From assembly GCA_026400105.1 (NCBI GenBank), contig JAPLPQ010000101.1:1-62720 (forward strand): a stretch of DNA of 62,720 nucleotides, read 5' to 3'. The notes beneath the pieces were generated by a model that did not search any database, was not told the DNA's origin, and saw only the letters and a list, made by a program, of their open reading frames with translations. How positions within the stretch are numbered: the stretch's first letter is position 1; each line of letters opens with the position of its first letter. The position numbers were made by a program, and so were the translations under genes. The DNA comes from Burkholderiales bacterium (GTDB lineage: Bacteria > Pseudomonadota > Gammaproteobacteria > Burkholderiales > Burkholderiaceae_C). Positions 1 through 8,827 of the stretch are shown here, piece by piece.

Positions 1-678
1 ATCAGGGCCACATAGTCGCCCGTGGTCACCAGCGACAGCAGCGCCAAGGTCGAGTTGACGATGGTGCGCAAAGGCGGCCCGTCCATGCCATGGCGCTCGA
101 ACAGGAGTTTCGCGTAACCCGCGTCATGGGTCGAGCCGGTGCGCCTGCTGGCGCGGACTGCCCTTGCGGACCACCACCACCATCTCGGTCTCGATCAGGG
201 CTTCGATCTGGAACTCGCCCAAGGCCAGGCCGTCCGGAATGCCGCAGATCGCCACATCCACCTGGCCCGAGCGCAGCTTCTGCATTTGCGCGAAGAACAG
301 TTCCTCGCTCAGGCGCAACTTGATGTCGGGAAACTGGCGGGAAAAGGTGCGCAAGGTCTCCGGCAGCAGCAACATGACGGCGACCGGAACGGCACCGACG
401 CTGAGCTCCCCAAGCATGGCGCCGTCGAGCTGGCGGATCTCATCGACGGCGGCGCTGAGCTCCTTGTTCGCCTTCAAGGCCCGGTCGTACAGCACCTTGC
501 CCTGGGCGGTGGGCAGCACCCCTTTCGAGGTGCGCTCGAGCAGCGGCGCGGCCAGCTCGCGCTCGAGTTCACGGATCGTCTTGGTCAGTGCCGGCTGCGA
601 CAGGCCCAGGCGCCTGGCCGCACTGCGCAAGCTGCCCGATTCGATGGCGGCGACAAGGGCTTGCAGGGCGGACAGCTT
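1..678 (-). pseudogene. LysR-family transcriptional regulator, decayed and cut at both ends
   Basis: The minus strand encodes a LysR-type regulator: a winged helix-turn-helix (RSAARRLGLSQPALTKTIREL) followed by the start of the co-inducer domain. Three lesions are visible. The start codon is missing, because homology stops at about 678, where the next gene's homology begins on the other strand. The main frame ends at a TGA near 124, just after VVVRKGSP. The expected C-terminal half (DAGYAKLLFERHGMDG and onward) continues in another frame to the window edge, so some internal codons appear to be lost out of frame. The neighbouring gallate-dioxygenase remnant suggests it once controlled an aromatic-acid pathway. 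That role is inference. A functional protein is very unlikely. Confidence 0.75.
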
Positions 679-1084
679 CCTGCACGAGCTGATCGTGCCG
701 ACCAGTCGCGGGCGCTTCCTTGCCGACGAAGCCAGCGCAATGGCCGATGCAGGACTGAGCGACGAGGAGCGCGATCTGCTGGGTCGGCGCGACTGGCGCG
801 GCCTGATCCACTACGGCGCGAGCTTCTTCATGCTCGAGAAGCTCGATGCCGTGGTCGGCGTGTCCAACCTGCACATCTATGCCGCCATGCGCGGCGAGTC
901 GCTCGAGCAGTTCCAGCAGACCCGCAACGCGCCCGGCGCGCTCTATTCGGTCGCCGGCAAGGACGCCAGCACCGCCTGGGACCAGAAGTCCGCCACCCGA
1001 TCTCTCCAACCACACCATCATGGCAGAACTCGTTCCCGACAGCCTGGGCACGCCTCACCCGGCCTGGCTCACTGGATGGGATGA
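677..1084 (+). pseudogene. Gallate dioxygenase-like fragment, C-terminal LigA-type domain only
   Basis: The frame from 677 encodes a segment starting FLHELIVPTSRGRF and containing HYGASFFMLEKL and GVSNLHIYAAMRG. This matches my recollection of the C-terminal LigA-like domain of gallate and protocatechuate 4,5-dioxygenases, which open the ring of protocatechuate-type acids. The N-terminal LigB catalytic part, roughly 300 residues, is absent, so it cannot be active. Similarity appears to end near 964, and the frame then runs through unfamiliar sequence to a stop at 1084. A different frame ending at 1088 (tail PHPAWLTGWDE) looks protein-like, but I cannot assign it. The fragment abuts the truncated LysR gene with no gap, as expected if one deletion removed the shared promoter region of a divergent pair. 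Confidence 0.62.
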
Positions 1085-1112
1085 ATGAAATATTTCAAAC
1101 TTTCAAATCGGC

Positions 1113-1142
1113 TTGAAAAACTACAGAAATCCGGGCTAGAAT
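1113..1142 (+). promoter_or_regulatory. Sigma-70 promoter of the tRNA-Leu pair
   Basis: TTGAAA at 1113-1118 and TAGAAT at 1137-1142 are separated by 18 bases. The -10 box ends 16 bases before the first tRNA-Leu. The flanking bases closely match the promoter of tRNA-Ser(CGA) at 41613-41642. Confidence 0.7.
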
Positions 1143-1158
1143 AGCGGCATCCTGAGAT

Positions 1159-1243
<85 letters not shown>

Positions 1244-1304
1244 AAGCTTGACGCATTCCATGCAGCAAGCCTTGTGCAACATCTCAAGAAACAAAACCCT
1301 GAAA

Positions 1305-1389
<85 letters not shown>

Positions 1390-1396
1390 AACATGA

Positions 1397-1429
1397 AACC
1401 CTGCAGATCTCACGGTCTGCAGGGTTTTT
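1397..1429 (+). terminator. Intrinsic terminator after the tRNA-Leu pair
   Basis: An 11-bp perfect stem (AACCCTGCAGA with TCTGCAGGGTT) around an 8-nt loop is followed by a T run. It ends the tRNA-Leu transcript and lies between it and the convergent rimO gene. Confidence 0.9.
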
Positions 1430-1495
1430 CGTTCGGCATGGCCTGCGAGCCTGCCGGGCCGCCACTTGCAAGCAGCAACCAAGCGGCCGTGGTGG

Positions 1496-2869
1496 TCAGA
1501 TCGGCTGGCCGACCAGGTCGTGGCCCTGGGTGCCGACGATGCGCACCTTGATGAAGTCACCGACCTTGTAGGTCTTGCTGGCCTTCTCGGGCGGCAGCAG
1601 ATGGACGACGCCGTCGATCTCGGGCGCATCGGCATAGGTCCGCCCCACTCCGCCCTTCTTGCCCAGGCTGAGCGCCTGGTCGACCAGCACCTGCATGGTG
1701 GCGCCGACACGGCGCTGCAGGCGTTCGATCGAGACCTGCTCGGCGACTTCCATGAAGCGAGCCTGGCGCTCCTCGCGCAGCGCATCAGGCAAGGCGCCCG
1801 GCAGCGCGTTGGCCAGCGCACCATCGACCGGCGAATAGGCAAAGCAGCCGGCGCGGTCGATCTGCGCTTCGCGCAGGAAGTCGAGCAGGTGCGCGAATTC
1901 GGCTTCGGTCTCGCCCGGGAAGCCGGCAATGAAGGTGCTGCGCACCACCAGCTCGGGGCAGATCTCGCGCCAGCGCTGGATGCGCTCGAGGTTCTTCTCG
2001 CCGCTAGCCGGGCGCTTCATGCGCTTGAGTACGTCGGGGTGGCTGTGCTGCAGCGGCACGTCGAGGTAAGGCAGCACCAGGCCCTCGGCCATCAGCGGAA
2101 TGATGTCGTCCACATGCGGATAGGGGTAGACATAATGCAGGCGGACCCAGGCGCCATAGCCGCGCGCGAGCTCACCCAGGGTCTTGACCAGGTCGTACAT
2201 GCGGGTCTTGACCGGCTTGCCATCCCAGAAACCGGTGCGGTACTGGACATCGACGCCGTAGGCCGAGGTGTCCTGGCTCACGACCAGCAACTCCTTGACG
2301 CCGGCCTCGAACAGCTTGCGCGCCTCGGTCAGCACCTCGCCGATCGGACGGCTCACCAGGTCGCCACGCAGCGAGGGAATGATGCAGAAGGTGCAGCGGT
2401 GGTTGCAGCCCTCGCTGATCTTGAGGTAGGCGTAGTGACGCGGCGTCAGCTTGATGCCCTGGGCCGGCACCAGATCGAGGAAGGGATCATGCGGCTTGGG
2501 CAGGTGCTTGTGCACCGCATCCATCACCTCCTGGGTCGCGTGCGGTCCGGTCACGGCCAGCACCGAGGGGTGCACGCCCTCGACCATGTTGCCGCCCGCT
2601 TCGTCCTTGCGCGCGCCCAGGCAACCGGTCACGATCACCTTGCCGTTCTCGGCCAGGGCCTCGCCAATGGTATCCAGGCTTTCCCTGACGGCGTCGTCGA
2701 TGAAGCCGCAGGTGTTGACGATCACGAGGTCCGCGCCGTCAAAGGTCTTGCTGGTCTGGTAACCCTCGGCGCTGAGCTGCGTGAGGATCAATTCGGAGTC
2801 TGTCAACGCCTTCGGGCATCCGAGGCTGACGAAGCCCACTTTGGGGGCTTTGGCTATGGTTTCAGTCAT
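1496..2869 (-). CDS. rimO: Ribosomal protein S12 methylthiotransferase RimO
   Basis: RimO is a radical-SAM enzyme that adds a methylthio group to a conserved aspartate of ribosomal protein S12. The 457-residue protein has the family layout. An N-terminal MTTase domain carries three cluster-binding cysteines ([10 protein letters not shown] near residue 18, NTCGF near 55, GCLGARK near 84). The radical-SAM motif CNHRCTFC lies near residue 160, and a C-terminal TRAM domain ends near [17 protein letters not shown] and the overall length distinguish it from the tRNA enzyme MiaB. The gene starts 41 bases after phaR on the same strand and may share its transcript. It converges on the tRNA-Leu terminator. 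Confidence 0.96.
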   Translation of the reverse strand: MTETIAKAPKVGFVSLGCPKALTDSELILTQLSAEGYQTSKTFDGADLVIVNTCGFIDDAVRESLDTIGEALAENGKVIVTGCLGARKDEAGGNMVEGVHPSVLAVTGPHATQEVMDAVHKHLPKPHDPFLDLVPAQGIKLTPRHYAYLKISEGCNHRCTFCIIPSLRGDLVSRPIGEVLTEARKLFEAGVKELLVVSQDTSAYGVDVQYRTGFWDGKPVKTRMYDLVKTLGELARGYGAWVRLHYVYPYPHVDDIIPLMAEGLVLPYLDVPLQHSHPDVLKRMKRPASGEKNLERIQRWREICPELVVRSTFIAGFPGETEAEFAHLLDFLREAQIDRAGCFAYSPVDGALANALPGALPDALREERQARFMEVAEQVSIERLQRRVGATMQVLVDQALSLGKKGGVGRTYADAPEIDGVVHLLPPEKASKTYKVGDFIKVRIVGTQGHDLVGQPI

Positions 2870-2910
2870 GCCCCGATTGTCTCAGGTCATCACCACTCCA
2901 GCAGAAAAAC

Positions 2911-3435
2911 TCAGCGCTTGACCCCGAAGGCCTCCAGCATTTGCTGCTGCAACTGGTTCAACGCCTTTTGCGACTGCTCCAGATAGCCGCCCAGCGCGAC
3001 ACCCGGAATCAGCGGCGGCTGGACACCGAGGAACTGCGACCACATCTCGGGCGTCAGGCCCTTGGCCTGGTCCGCCATCTGGCGCTGCAGGTCGGCAAAG
3101 GCCTCCACGCTCTGCTCGAGGTAGCTACCCATGAAGCCCTGCATCGAGTGGCCGTAGAAGCGGATGATGTCGGCCAGCATGCGCTCGGAGAAAAACGGCA
3201 CGCCACCAGTCTCCTCCTCGAGGATGATCTGCAGCAGGATGCTGCGCGTCAGGTCGGCACCGGTCTTGGCGTCGCGAACGGAAAAATGCACCCCCTGCAG
3301 CACCAGCGCACGCACATCAGCCAGCGTGATATAGGACGAAGTGGTCGTATCGTAGAGGCGGCGGTTGGGGTATTTCTTGATTACCCGCAGCTCTGCGACG
3401 CACTCACTCGCCTGGCCGTCCGGTTCATTTTGCAC
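2911..3435 (-). CDS. phaR: Polyhydroxyalkanoate synthesis repressor PhaR
   Basis: PhaR represses phasin and PHA-granule genes and is titrated by growing polyester granules. The 174-residue product has the PHB/PHA accumulation regulator N-terminal domain (IKKYPNRRLYDTTTSSYITL, near residues 15-34), followed by the second conserved block (MQGFMGSYLEQSVEAFADL). No ATG is available before IKKYPN. I chose the GTG at 3435 because AGGAG sits 8 bases upstream; a longer open frame upstream lacks family sequence. With bdhA in the same window it points to a PHB-storing organism. The synthase genes phaC, phaA and phaB are not here. Confidence 0.93.
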   Translation of the reverse strand: MQNEPDGQASECVAELRVIKKYPNRRLYDTTTSSYITLADVRALVLQGVHFSVRDAKTGADLTRSILLQIILEEETGGVPFFSERMLADIIRFYGHSMQGFMGSYLEQSVEAFADLQRQMADQAKGLTPEMWSQFLGVQPPLIPGVALGGYLEQSQKALNQLQQQMLEAFGVKR

Positions 3436-3731
3436 TGCACTGACTCCTGCCCCATGGGCTTTGCGCCCCGCGCCGACGCGGGGATAAAGTTTGATTCTAA
3501 GAACAAAGACTATTGATCCGGAACGATCCGCAGCGCCAGCAGCAAAAAAGCCCGCACCAGAGCGCGATCGGCGCCAGCGGCGCGAAGCCGACCCAAGCAC
3601 AAACCCCGCTTGACCCGAGCCACCATTATCGCGATAGTGCAGGCTTGAATCCGATCCCCGGCATGGCATCGGCGCACCAGACCCAGCCTCGCACCGGCAT
3701 CGGAGCTTTCGTCATTCAACAGGAGAATGCC

Positions 3732-4187
3732 ATGGAAGAAACCCAGAAAACCCTTGCCATCGATGCACTGAACCGCATCATGGAACTCGAACTGGCCGGG
3801 GTGGTCAAGTACACGCACTATGCGCTGATGGTGTACGGCTACAACCGGATTCCGATCGTATCCTGGCTCAAGGACAATGCCAACGAGAGCCTGACCCATG
3901 CCCACAAGGCCGGCGAACTCGTGACCCTGCTCGGCGGCCACCCCTCGCTGCGAATCGGCCCCCTGCTCGAGACGCATCAGCACGACATCGGCGACATCCT
4001 ACGCGAAAGCCTGGCACACGAGAAAACCGCGCTGGCGGCCTATTACGAACTGCTCCGGATCGCGGAAGGCCACTCGATCCTGCTCGAGGAATACGCGCGC
4101 GAGCTGATCGTGCTCGAGGAGCTGCACCAGGACGAGGTCAACAAGATGCTGCGCAAGCCCGGCGAGACGAACAGCTTCCAGGACTGA
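3732..4187 (+). CDS. Bacterioferritin-like (ferritin superfamily) protein
   Basis: A 151-residue four-helix-bundle protein of the ferritin/bacterioferritin superfamily. Helical segments carry the expected Glu and His ligands (MELELAGVVKYTHYALM, ANESLTHAHKAGELV, LAHEKTALAAYYELL and IVLEELHQDEVNKML), with an ExxH-type pair in NESLTHAH. Likely roles are iron binding or oxidant protection. The haem-ligand methionine of classical Bfr is not obvious, so I do not call it bfr. ATG at 3732 has AGGAG 6 bases upstream; a longer in-frame extension from 3513 has no RBS and no family sequence. It is divergent from phaR and followed by a bidirectional terminator. Confidence 0.85.
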   Translation: MEETQKTLAIDALNRIMELELAGVVKYTHYALMVYGYNRIPIVSWLKDNANESLTHAHKAGELVTLLGGHPSLRIGPLLETHQHDIGDILRESLAHEKTALAAYYELLRIAEGHSILLEEYARELIVLEELHQDEVNKMLRKPGETNSFQD

Positions 4188-4234
4188 ACCCCGGCAGGCA
4201 GCACCCGAAGGCAAGGGATGAATCCGGAAACAAG

Positions 4235-4264
4235 AAAGCCCTCGAACCTGCGCTCGAGGGCTTT
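4235..4264. terminator. Bidirectional intrinsic terminator between the ferritin-like gene and the tRNA-Val cluster
   Basis: A perfect 11-bp stem (AAAGCCCTCGA with TCGAGGGCTTT) with an 8-nt loop has T-rich DNA downstream on the plus strand and a T-rich flank on the minus strand. It can end both convergent transcripts. Confidence 0.87.
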
Positions 4265-4272
4265 TTGCTTTT

Positions 4273-4349
4273 TGGTAGGACTGATTGGATTCGAACCAAC
4301 GACCCCCACCATGTCAAGGTGGTGCTCTAACCAACTGAGCTACAGTCCT
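4273..4349 (-). tRNA. tRNA-Val (anticodon GAC), third in the cluster
   Basis: 77 nt including encoded CCA. Acceptor stem AGGACTG pairs with CAGTCCT, and the anticodon loop is TTGACAT. It is the promoter-distal member of three tandem tRNA-Val genes with the same anticodon arm but different acceptor stems. Confidence 0.97.
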
Positions 4350-4356
4350 GAAATTC

Positions 4357-4433
4357 TGGTAGGCTCGACTAGATTCGAACTAGCGACCCCCACCATGTCA
4401 AGGTGGTGCTCTAACCAACTGAGCTACGAGCCT
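4357..4433 (-). tRNA. tRNA-Val (anticodon GAC), second in the cluster
   Basis: 77 nt including CCA. Acceptor stem AGGCTCG pairs with CGAGCCT, and the anticodon loop TTGACAT gives GAC. The T-arm (CTAGTTCGAATCTAG) differs from its two neighbours. Only 7 bases separate it from the third copy. Confidence 0.96.
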
Positions 4434-4526
4434 AGAATTCAAGGTTCCGCAGTATACATGAGAGCCTGACAAGGACTCCCGGCTTCCAGACAATTCTTCA
4501 AGCTGTTGCCAGCCAAGGAAAAAATC

Positions 4527-4603
4527 TGGTAGGCGCGATTGGATTCGAACCAACGACCCCCACCATGTCAAGGTGGTGCTCTAACCAACTGAGCTACGCG
4601 CCT
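4527..4603 (-). tRNA. tRNA-Val (anticodon GAC), first in the cluster
   Basis: 77 nt including CCA. Acceptor stem AGGCGCG pairs with CGCGCCT, and the anticodon loop is TTGACAT. It is the promoter-proximal copy, separated from the second by a 93-nt spacer in which I see no gene. Confidence 0.97.
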
Positions 4604-4622
4604 GCATCGCTGCGAGACCGCA

Positions 4623-4651
4623 AGTATAGCAGCAAATTCCGGGCTTTTTCG
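4623..4651 (-). promoter_or_regulatory. Probable promoter of the tRNA-Val cluster
   Basis: On the minus strand a TATACT -10 box lies 19 bases before the first tRNA-Val. At 17-bp spacing the -35 position holds CGAAAA, a weak match. The -10 is convincing; the -35 assignment is tentative. Confidence 0.5.
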
Positions 4652-4665
4652 GCGTCCTGTGCCGC

Positions 4666-6921
4666 CTAGCGCCGCCAGACCCGCTGCACGCCGGGAACAT
4701 CGGAGACCGCCGACATCACGCGGGCCACCCGCATCGAGTCGGAGACCTCGACCGTGAAGGTCATCCAGGCCACGCCGCGGACCGACTGGGTCTGGACGCC
4801 GATGACATTGATCTTCTCGCGCGAGAAGGCGTCCGAGATGTCGCGCAGCAGGCCCTGGCGGTCCTGCGCCTCGACCGCGACGTCGACCGGGTAGACCGCC
4901 GAGTCGGCCCCCTTGCCCTTGGCACCACTCCATTGCACGTCGAGCACGCGGTCCGGATGCTGGCGCAGCAGATGGCCGAAGTCGGCGCAGTCGCTGCGGT
5001 GGATGCTGACGCCCTTGCCGCGCGTGACGAAGCCGCGGATCTCGTCGGGCGGCGCGGGCTTGCAGCAGCGCGCCAGCTGCGTCAGCAGCGAGTCGACCCC
5101 GACCACCAGCACCGAGCCGGCGGACGACTTCTCGACGCCGCGCGCCTTGCGGATCACGACCTCGTCGGGAACCGGCGCCACCTCCTGCGGCTTGAGCTGC
5201 TGCTCGACCGCGCGCAGCGAGGTTTCCTCCTTGCCGACCGACTCGAACAAGGCCTGCGGCGTCTCGAAGCCGAGCCCGGTCGCGAGTTCCTCATGCCGCA
5301 AGGCGGTCCGGCCCTCGCGCTGCAGCAGGCGCTCGATCGCCTCGCGCCCGCGCGCCGCATTGTCCTCGGCCGCCAGCGCGTTGAACCAGGCGCGCACCTT
5401 GCTCTTGGCGCGGTGGCTGACCAGGTAGCCCAGCTCGGGGTTGAGCCAGTCGCGCGAGGGCCCGCCCTCCTTGACCGAAACGACCTCGACCGTCTGGCCG
5501 CTGCGCAGCGGGGTGTTGAGCGTCACCATGACGCCATCGACGCGCGCGCCACGGCAGCGGTGACCCAGGGTGGTGTGCACGGTGTAGGCGAAGTCGAGCG
5601 GCGTCGCACCCTGGGGCAGCTCGACGATCGCGGCCTGCGGCGTCAGCACATAGATGCAGTCGTCGAACAGCTGCTTGGCCGCGCCGCTCAGGTCGCTCTG
5701 CCAGGCCAGCAGCTGGCGCAGCACTGCGATCTTGGCGTCGTAGTCCGAGCTCGCGGAAACGCCCGCATAGCCCTTGGAGCCGGCCTCCTTGTAGGCCCAG
5801 TGCGCCGCCACGCCATGCTCGGCATGGTCGTGCATGGCCTGGGTGCGGATCTGGATCTCGAAGGCGCGGCCCTGCGCATCGCGCACCACGGTGTGCAGCG
5901 ACTGGTAGCCGTTGGGCTTGGGCTTGGCGATGTAGTCGTCGAATTCCTCTGACACCGGGCTGAAATGCGAATGGACCCAGGCCAGCACCGCGTAGCAGTC
6001 GTCGACCGCCGGCACCACGACGCGCAGGGCGCGGATGTCGAACACCTGGTCGAAATCGAGCGACTTGCCACGCATCTTCTTGACGATGCTGTAGATATGC
6101 TTGGGCCGGCCCTGGACCGAGGCCTTGATGCCCTGGGCTTGCAGGGCGGCGTCGAGGTCGAGCCGGACCTGCTCGACATGGCTCTCGCGCTCGACCCGCT
6201 TCTCGTCGAGCAGGCGCGCGATCTGCTTGTAGGTATCGGGCTCGAGGAAGCGGAACGACAGGTCCTCCATCTCCCACTTGATCTGCCAGATGCCGAGCCG
6301 GTTGGCCAGCGGCGCGAAGATCTGCAAGGCCTCCTGCGCCAGCGCGCGGTCGGGCAGCTTCCTGGCCGCCGCGTAGTAGCGCAGCGTCTGCAGCCTTGAA
6401 GCCAGGCGCAGCATGACCACGCGCAGGTCGCGCGAGAAGGCCAGCAGCATCTTGCGCACGTTCTCGGTCTGGCTGGCGTCGAGCTCGGACAGCTGCGCCT
6501 TGGCCGCGTTGGCGACAAAGCCGCTCTGCTGTTGCGCCAGTTCGCGATCGAGCCGGACCTGCGCGGCCTTCTGGCGTGCCTGGCGCTGCAGCTGCAGCAG
6601 CTTGCTGGTCTCGACCGCGACATGGGCGTAGCTGTCGCCGAAGGCCTTGGCGATGATTTCCTGCGGGCGCTGCAGGTATTGGCAGGCATAGACCAGGTAG
6701 GCGGCGGCCTGCATCTCGGGCGAGCCGCCCATCAGCGCCAGGATGCCGACCATGGCATCGGCATGCGACAGCGTGTTCTCGCCAGTGTCCAGGTGGCTCG
6801 CGGCCAGCAGCGGTTCGGCGAAGGCGCGCGCGCGCGCCAGCGCCTGGTTGTCGGCGGGCTCGCGTGCCGACAGCGCAACCGCGATCGCGGTGCCGCTCGA
6901 TTGGGGATCAGAGGGGTTCAT
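4666..6921 (-). CDS. relA: GTP pyrophosphokinase RelA, (p)ppGpp synthetase I
   Basis: RelA makes pppGpp from GTP and ATP on starved ribosomes, driving the stringent response. The 751-residue order is a degenerate HD region (LSHADAMVGILALMGG, near residues 50-70), the synthetase domain (FDIRALRVVV and YIAKPKPNGYQSLHTVV), a TGS domain (IYVLTPQAAIVELPQG), a helical/zinc-finger region containing ARCCKPAPPDEI, and a C-terminal ACT domain. The synthetase carries EEFDDY, the EXDD signature of monofunctional RelA rather than the RXKD of bifunctional SpoT. The HD catalytic residues are not conserved, so hydrolase activity is unlikely. The ATG overlaps the upstream hydrolase stop as ATGA, which implies coupled translation. 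Confidence 0.95.
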   Translation of the reverse strand: MNPSDPQSSGTAIAVALSAREPADNQALARARAFAEPLLAASHLDTGENTLSHADAMVGILALMGGSPEMQAAAYLVYACQYLQRPQEIIAKAFGDSYAHVAVETSKLLQLQRQARQKAAQVRLDRELAQQQSGFVANAAKAQLSELDASQTENVRKMLLAFSRDLRVVMLRLASRLQTLRYYAAARKLPDRALAQEALQIFAPLANRLGIWQIKWEMEDLSFRFLEPDTYKQIARLLDEKRVERESHVEQVRLDLDAALQAQGIKASVQGRPKHIYSIVKKMRGKSLDFDQVFDIRALRVVVPAVDDCYAVLAWVHSHFSPVSEEFDDYIAKPKPNGYQSLHTVVRDAQGRAFEIQIRTQAMHDHAEHGVAAHWAYKEAGSKGYAGVSASSDYDAKIAVLRQLLAWQSDLSGAAKQLFDDCIYVLTPQAAIVELPQGATPLDFAYTVHTTLGHRCRGARVDGVMVTLNTPLRSGQTVEVVSVKEGGPSRDWLNPELGYLVSHRAKSKVRAWFNALAAEDNAARGREAIERLLQREGRTALRHEELATGLGFETPQALFESVGKEETSLRAVEQQLKPQEVAPVPDEVVIRKARGVEKSSAGSVLVVGVDSLLTQLARCCKPAPPDEIRGFVTRGKGVSIHRSDCADFGHLLRQHPDRVLDVQWSGAKGKGADSAVYPVDVAVEAQDRQGLLRDISDAFSREKINVIGVQTQSVRGVAWMTFTVEVSDSMRVARVMSAVSDVPGVQRVWRR

Positions 6922-7859
6922 GGGGAGAGCAGAAATTCCTTGACGACGGCCACCTGATCGGGCTGGACCAGGGCGGGCGCATGACCAACCCCGGCGAACT
7001 CGACGCAACGGGCCCTGGGACCACGCTCGGCCATGGCGGCGGCGGTCTCGGGCGTCAGCAGGTCGGACTCGGCACCGCGCAACAGCAGACAGCAGGCCTG
7101 GATCTGGTCGTAGAGCTGCCACAGGGGAGACTCAGCGGCGCCGGCGCCGCCGTGGTGCAGGGCCTCCATCGCGGCCAGCATTTGTTTGAAGGGCGCAGCA
7201 ATTCCCGGATCATAGTGCAGGGTCCAGCCACCCAGGGAACGCCGCAACATCGGCCGCGACAGGGCCAGCCATTGCTCGGGGCTGTGCGGGCCGAAAGCCG
7301 CGCAGATCTTCTCGAGCACATGGACGGCCGCGATCTCGGACGGAAAGACCGGCAGGTTGCCGAGGTAGGTCTCGATGCGCCGCAGCGAGGCGAGCTGGAT
7401 TTCGGGGCCGACATCGTTGAGGACCAGCCGACGCAGGGCCAGGTGCGGGGGCGCCGCCAGCGCCATGCCGATCAGGCCACCCATGCTGGTGCCGACCCAG
7501 TCCAGCCGCAGTTCGGCGCCGTCGCGGCCGGTGGACTGCTGGAAGTCCAGGCGCAGCTGGCGCAACAGTTCGGCCATGTCGGCGACATAGGTCGGCACCT
7601 GATAGTCCATCGGTTCGGCCAGCCAGTCGCTCTGGCCACGGCCCGCGATGTCGACGCAGATAACACGGACATGCGGTGCCAGGGCTTGCGCGAGCACGTC
7701 GAAGTCGCGCGCCTGCCGGCTCAGGCCATGCACGCAAAACACGACCTGATCGGGCTGCTCTTGGCCGGTGGCGTTCCACTCCCACCAGGCGATCCGGCGC
7801 TGAGGACTGAATTTGGCCCTGACACCAGGGACTTCCAGGAATTTGAGTTGTGGTTCCAT
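6918..7859 (-). CDS. Alpha/beta-fold hydrolase
   Basis: A 313-residue alpha/beta hydrolase. The oxyanion region VFCVHGLSRQARDFD lies near residue 45, the strand-3 motif DIAGRGQSDW near 75, and the nucleophile elbow GTSMGG (serine nucleophile) near 123. Acid and histidine candidates lie near the C-terminus (LLRGAESDLLTPE and GVGHAPAL). No signal peptide is apparent, so it is probably cytosolic. The substrate cannot be read from sequence; esterase-like or C-C bond hydrolase roles are possible. It is translationally coupled to relA downstream. A PHB/oligomer hydrolase role would suit the genome but has no direct support. Confidence 0.85.
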   Translation of the reverse strand: MEPQLKFLEVPGVRAKFSPQRRIAWWEWNATGQEQPDQVVFCVHGLSRQARDFDVLAQALAPHVRVICVDIAGRGQSDWLAEPMDYQVPTYVADMAELLRQLRLDFQQSTGRDGAELRLDWVGTSMGGLIGMALAAPPHLALRRLVLNDVGPEIQLASLRRIETYLGNLPVFPSEIAAVHVLEKICAAFGPHSPEQWLALSRPMLRRSLGGWTLHYDPGIAAPFKQMLAAMEALHHGGAGAAESPLWQLYDQIQACCLLLRGAESDLLTPETAAAMAERGPRARCVEFAGVGHAPALVQPDQVAVVKEFLLSP

Positions 7860-7986
7860 TTATCGGGGCCCGACCTGCCCGGTCATCGTAGCGTCAATCT
7901 GGGCAGGATAATGGCAACGGGATGCACGATGATGACGAAATCCTGCCCCTTTCCCACTCTACCCCCCATTTCACGGAGTTCACCCC

Positions 7987-8757
7987 ATGCTGAAGAACAA
8001 AACTGCCCTGGTCACCGGATCGACCAGCGGCATCGGATTGGGCATTGCCAAGGCGCTGGCGCGCCAGGGCGCCAACATCATGCTCAACGGCTTCGGCAAC
8101 GTCGAGGGCGCACAGGCCGAGGTGGCGGCCTTCGGTACCCGAGTCAGCTACCACTGCGCCGACATGAGCCAGCCGGCACAGATCGAGGCGATGATGGCCG
8201 CGGCAGCCAGCGAGTTCGGCCAGGTCGACATCCTGGTCAACAACGCCGGCATCCAGCATGTGGCCAATGTCGAGGAGTTCCCGCTCGAGCGCTGGGACGC
8301 CATCATCGCGATCAACCTGAGCAGCAGCTTCCACACCTCGCGCCTGGCGCTGCCGGCCATGAAGGCCGCCAACTGGGGCCGCATCATCAACCTGGCCTCG
8401 GTACACGGCCTGGTCGGCTCGGCGGGCAAGTCCGCCTATGTCGCGGCCAAGCATGGCGTGATCGGCCTGACCAAGGTCACCGCGCTCGAGACCGCCACCA
8501 GCGGCGTGACCTGCAACGCGATCTGCCCGGGCTGGGTGCTGACCCCGCTGGTGCAGCAGCAAGTCGATGCCAAGGCAGCCGCCCAAGGCATTAGCAACGA
8601 GCAGGCCACGCGCCAGCTGCTGGGCGAGAAGGAGCCCTCGATGCAGTTCACCACCCCCGAGGAGCTCGGCGAACTGGCCGTCTTCCTGTGCTCGCCGGCG
8701 GGCAACAATGTGCGCGGCGTGGCCTGGAACATGGACGGCGGCTGGACCGCGCAGTAA
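7987..8757 (+). CDS. bdhA: 3-hydroxybutyrate dehydrogenase
   Basis: This short-chain dehydrogenase interconverts (R)-3-hydroxybutyrate and acetoacetate with NAD(H), a step in PHB breakdown. The 256-residue protein has the Rossmann motif TGSTSGIG near residue 10, NNAG in NNAGIQHV, and the catalytic Ser138, Tyr151 and Lys155 (ASVHGLVGSAGKSAYVAAKHG). The QHVANVEEFP and CPGWVLTPLVQQQ segments are characteristic of BdhA as I recall the family. Length is as expected. GGAG lies 8 bases before the ATG. It is transcribed divergently from the hydrolase-relA pair. Confidence 0.93.
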   Translation: MLKNKTALVTGSTSGIGLGIAKALARQGANIMLNGFGNVEGAQAEVAAFGTRVSYHCADMSQPAQIEAMMAAAASEFGQVDILVNNAGIQHVANVEEFPLERWDAIIAINLSSSFHTSRLALPAMKAANWGRIINLASVHGLVGSAGKSAYVAAKHGVIGLTKVTALETATSGVTCNAICPGWVLTPLVQQQVDAKAAAQGISNEQATRQLLGEKEPSMQFTTPEELGELAVFLCSPAGNNVRGVAWNMDGGWTAQ

Positions 8758-8827
8758 ATCCCTGCGCGCTGGCGGGCGAGCGGCGCTGCTGTCAAAATAG
8801 GCCTTGTCTAGTACTGGAAGATCCGAC

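Noticed and set aside
3433..3445. PhaR autoregulatory operator at its own start (GTGCAGTGCAAAA-like)
   Set aside because: The match to published PhaR-box patterns is partial and breaks at a key position.
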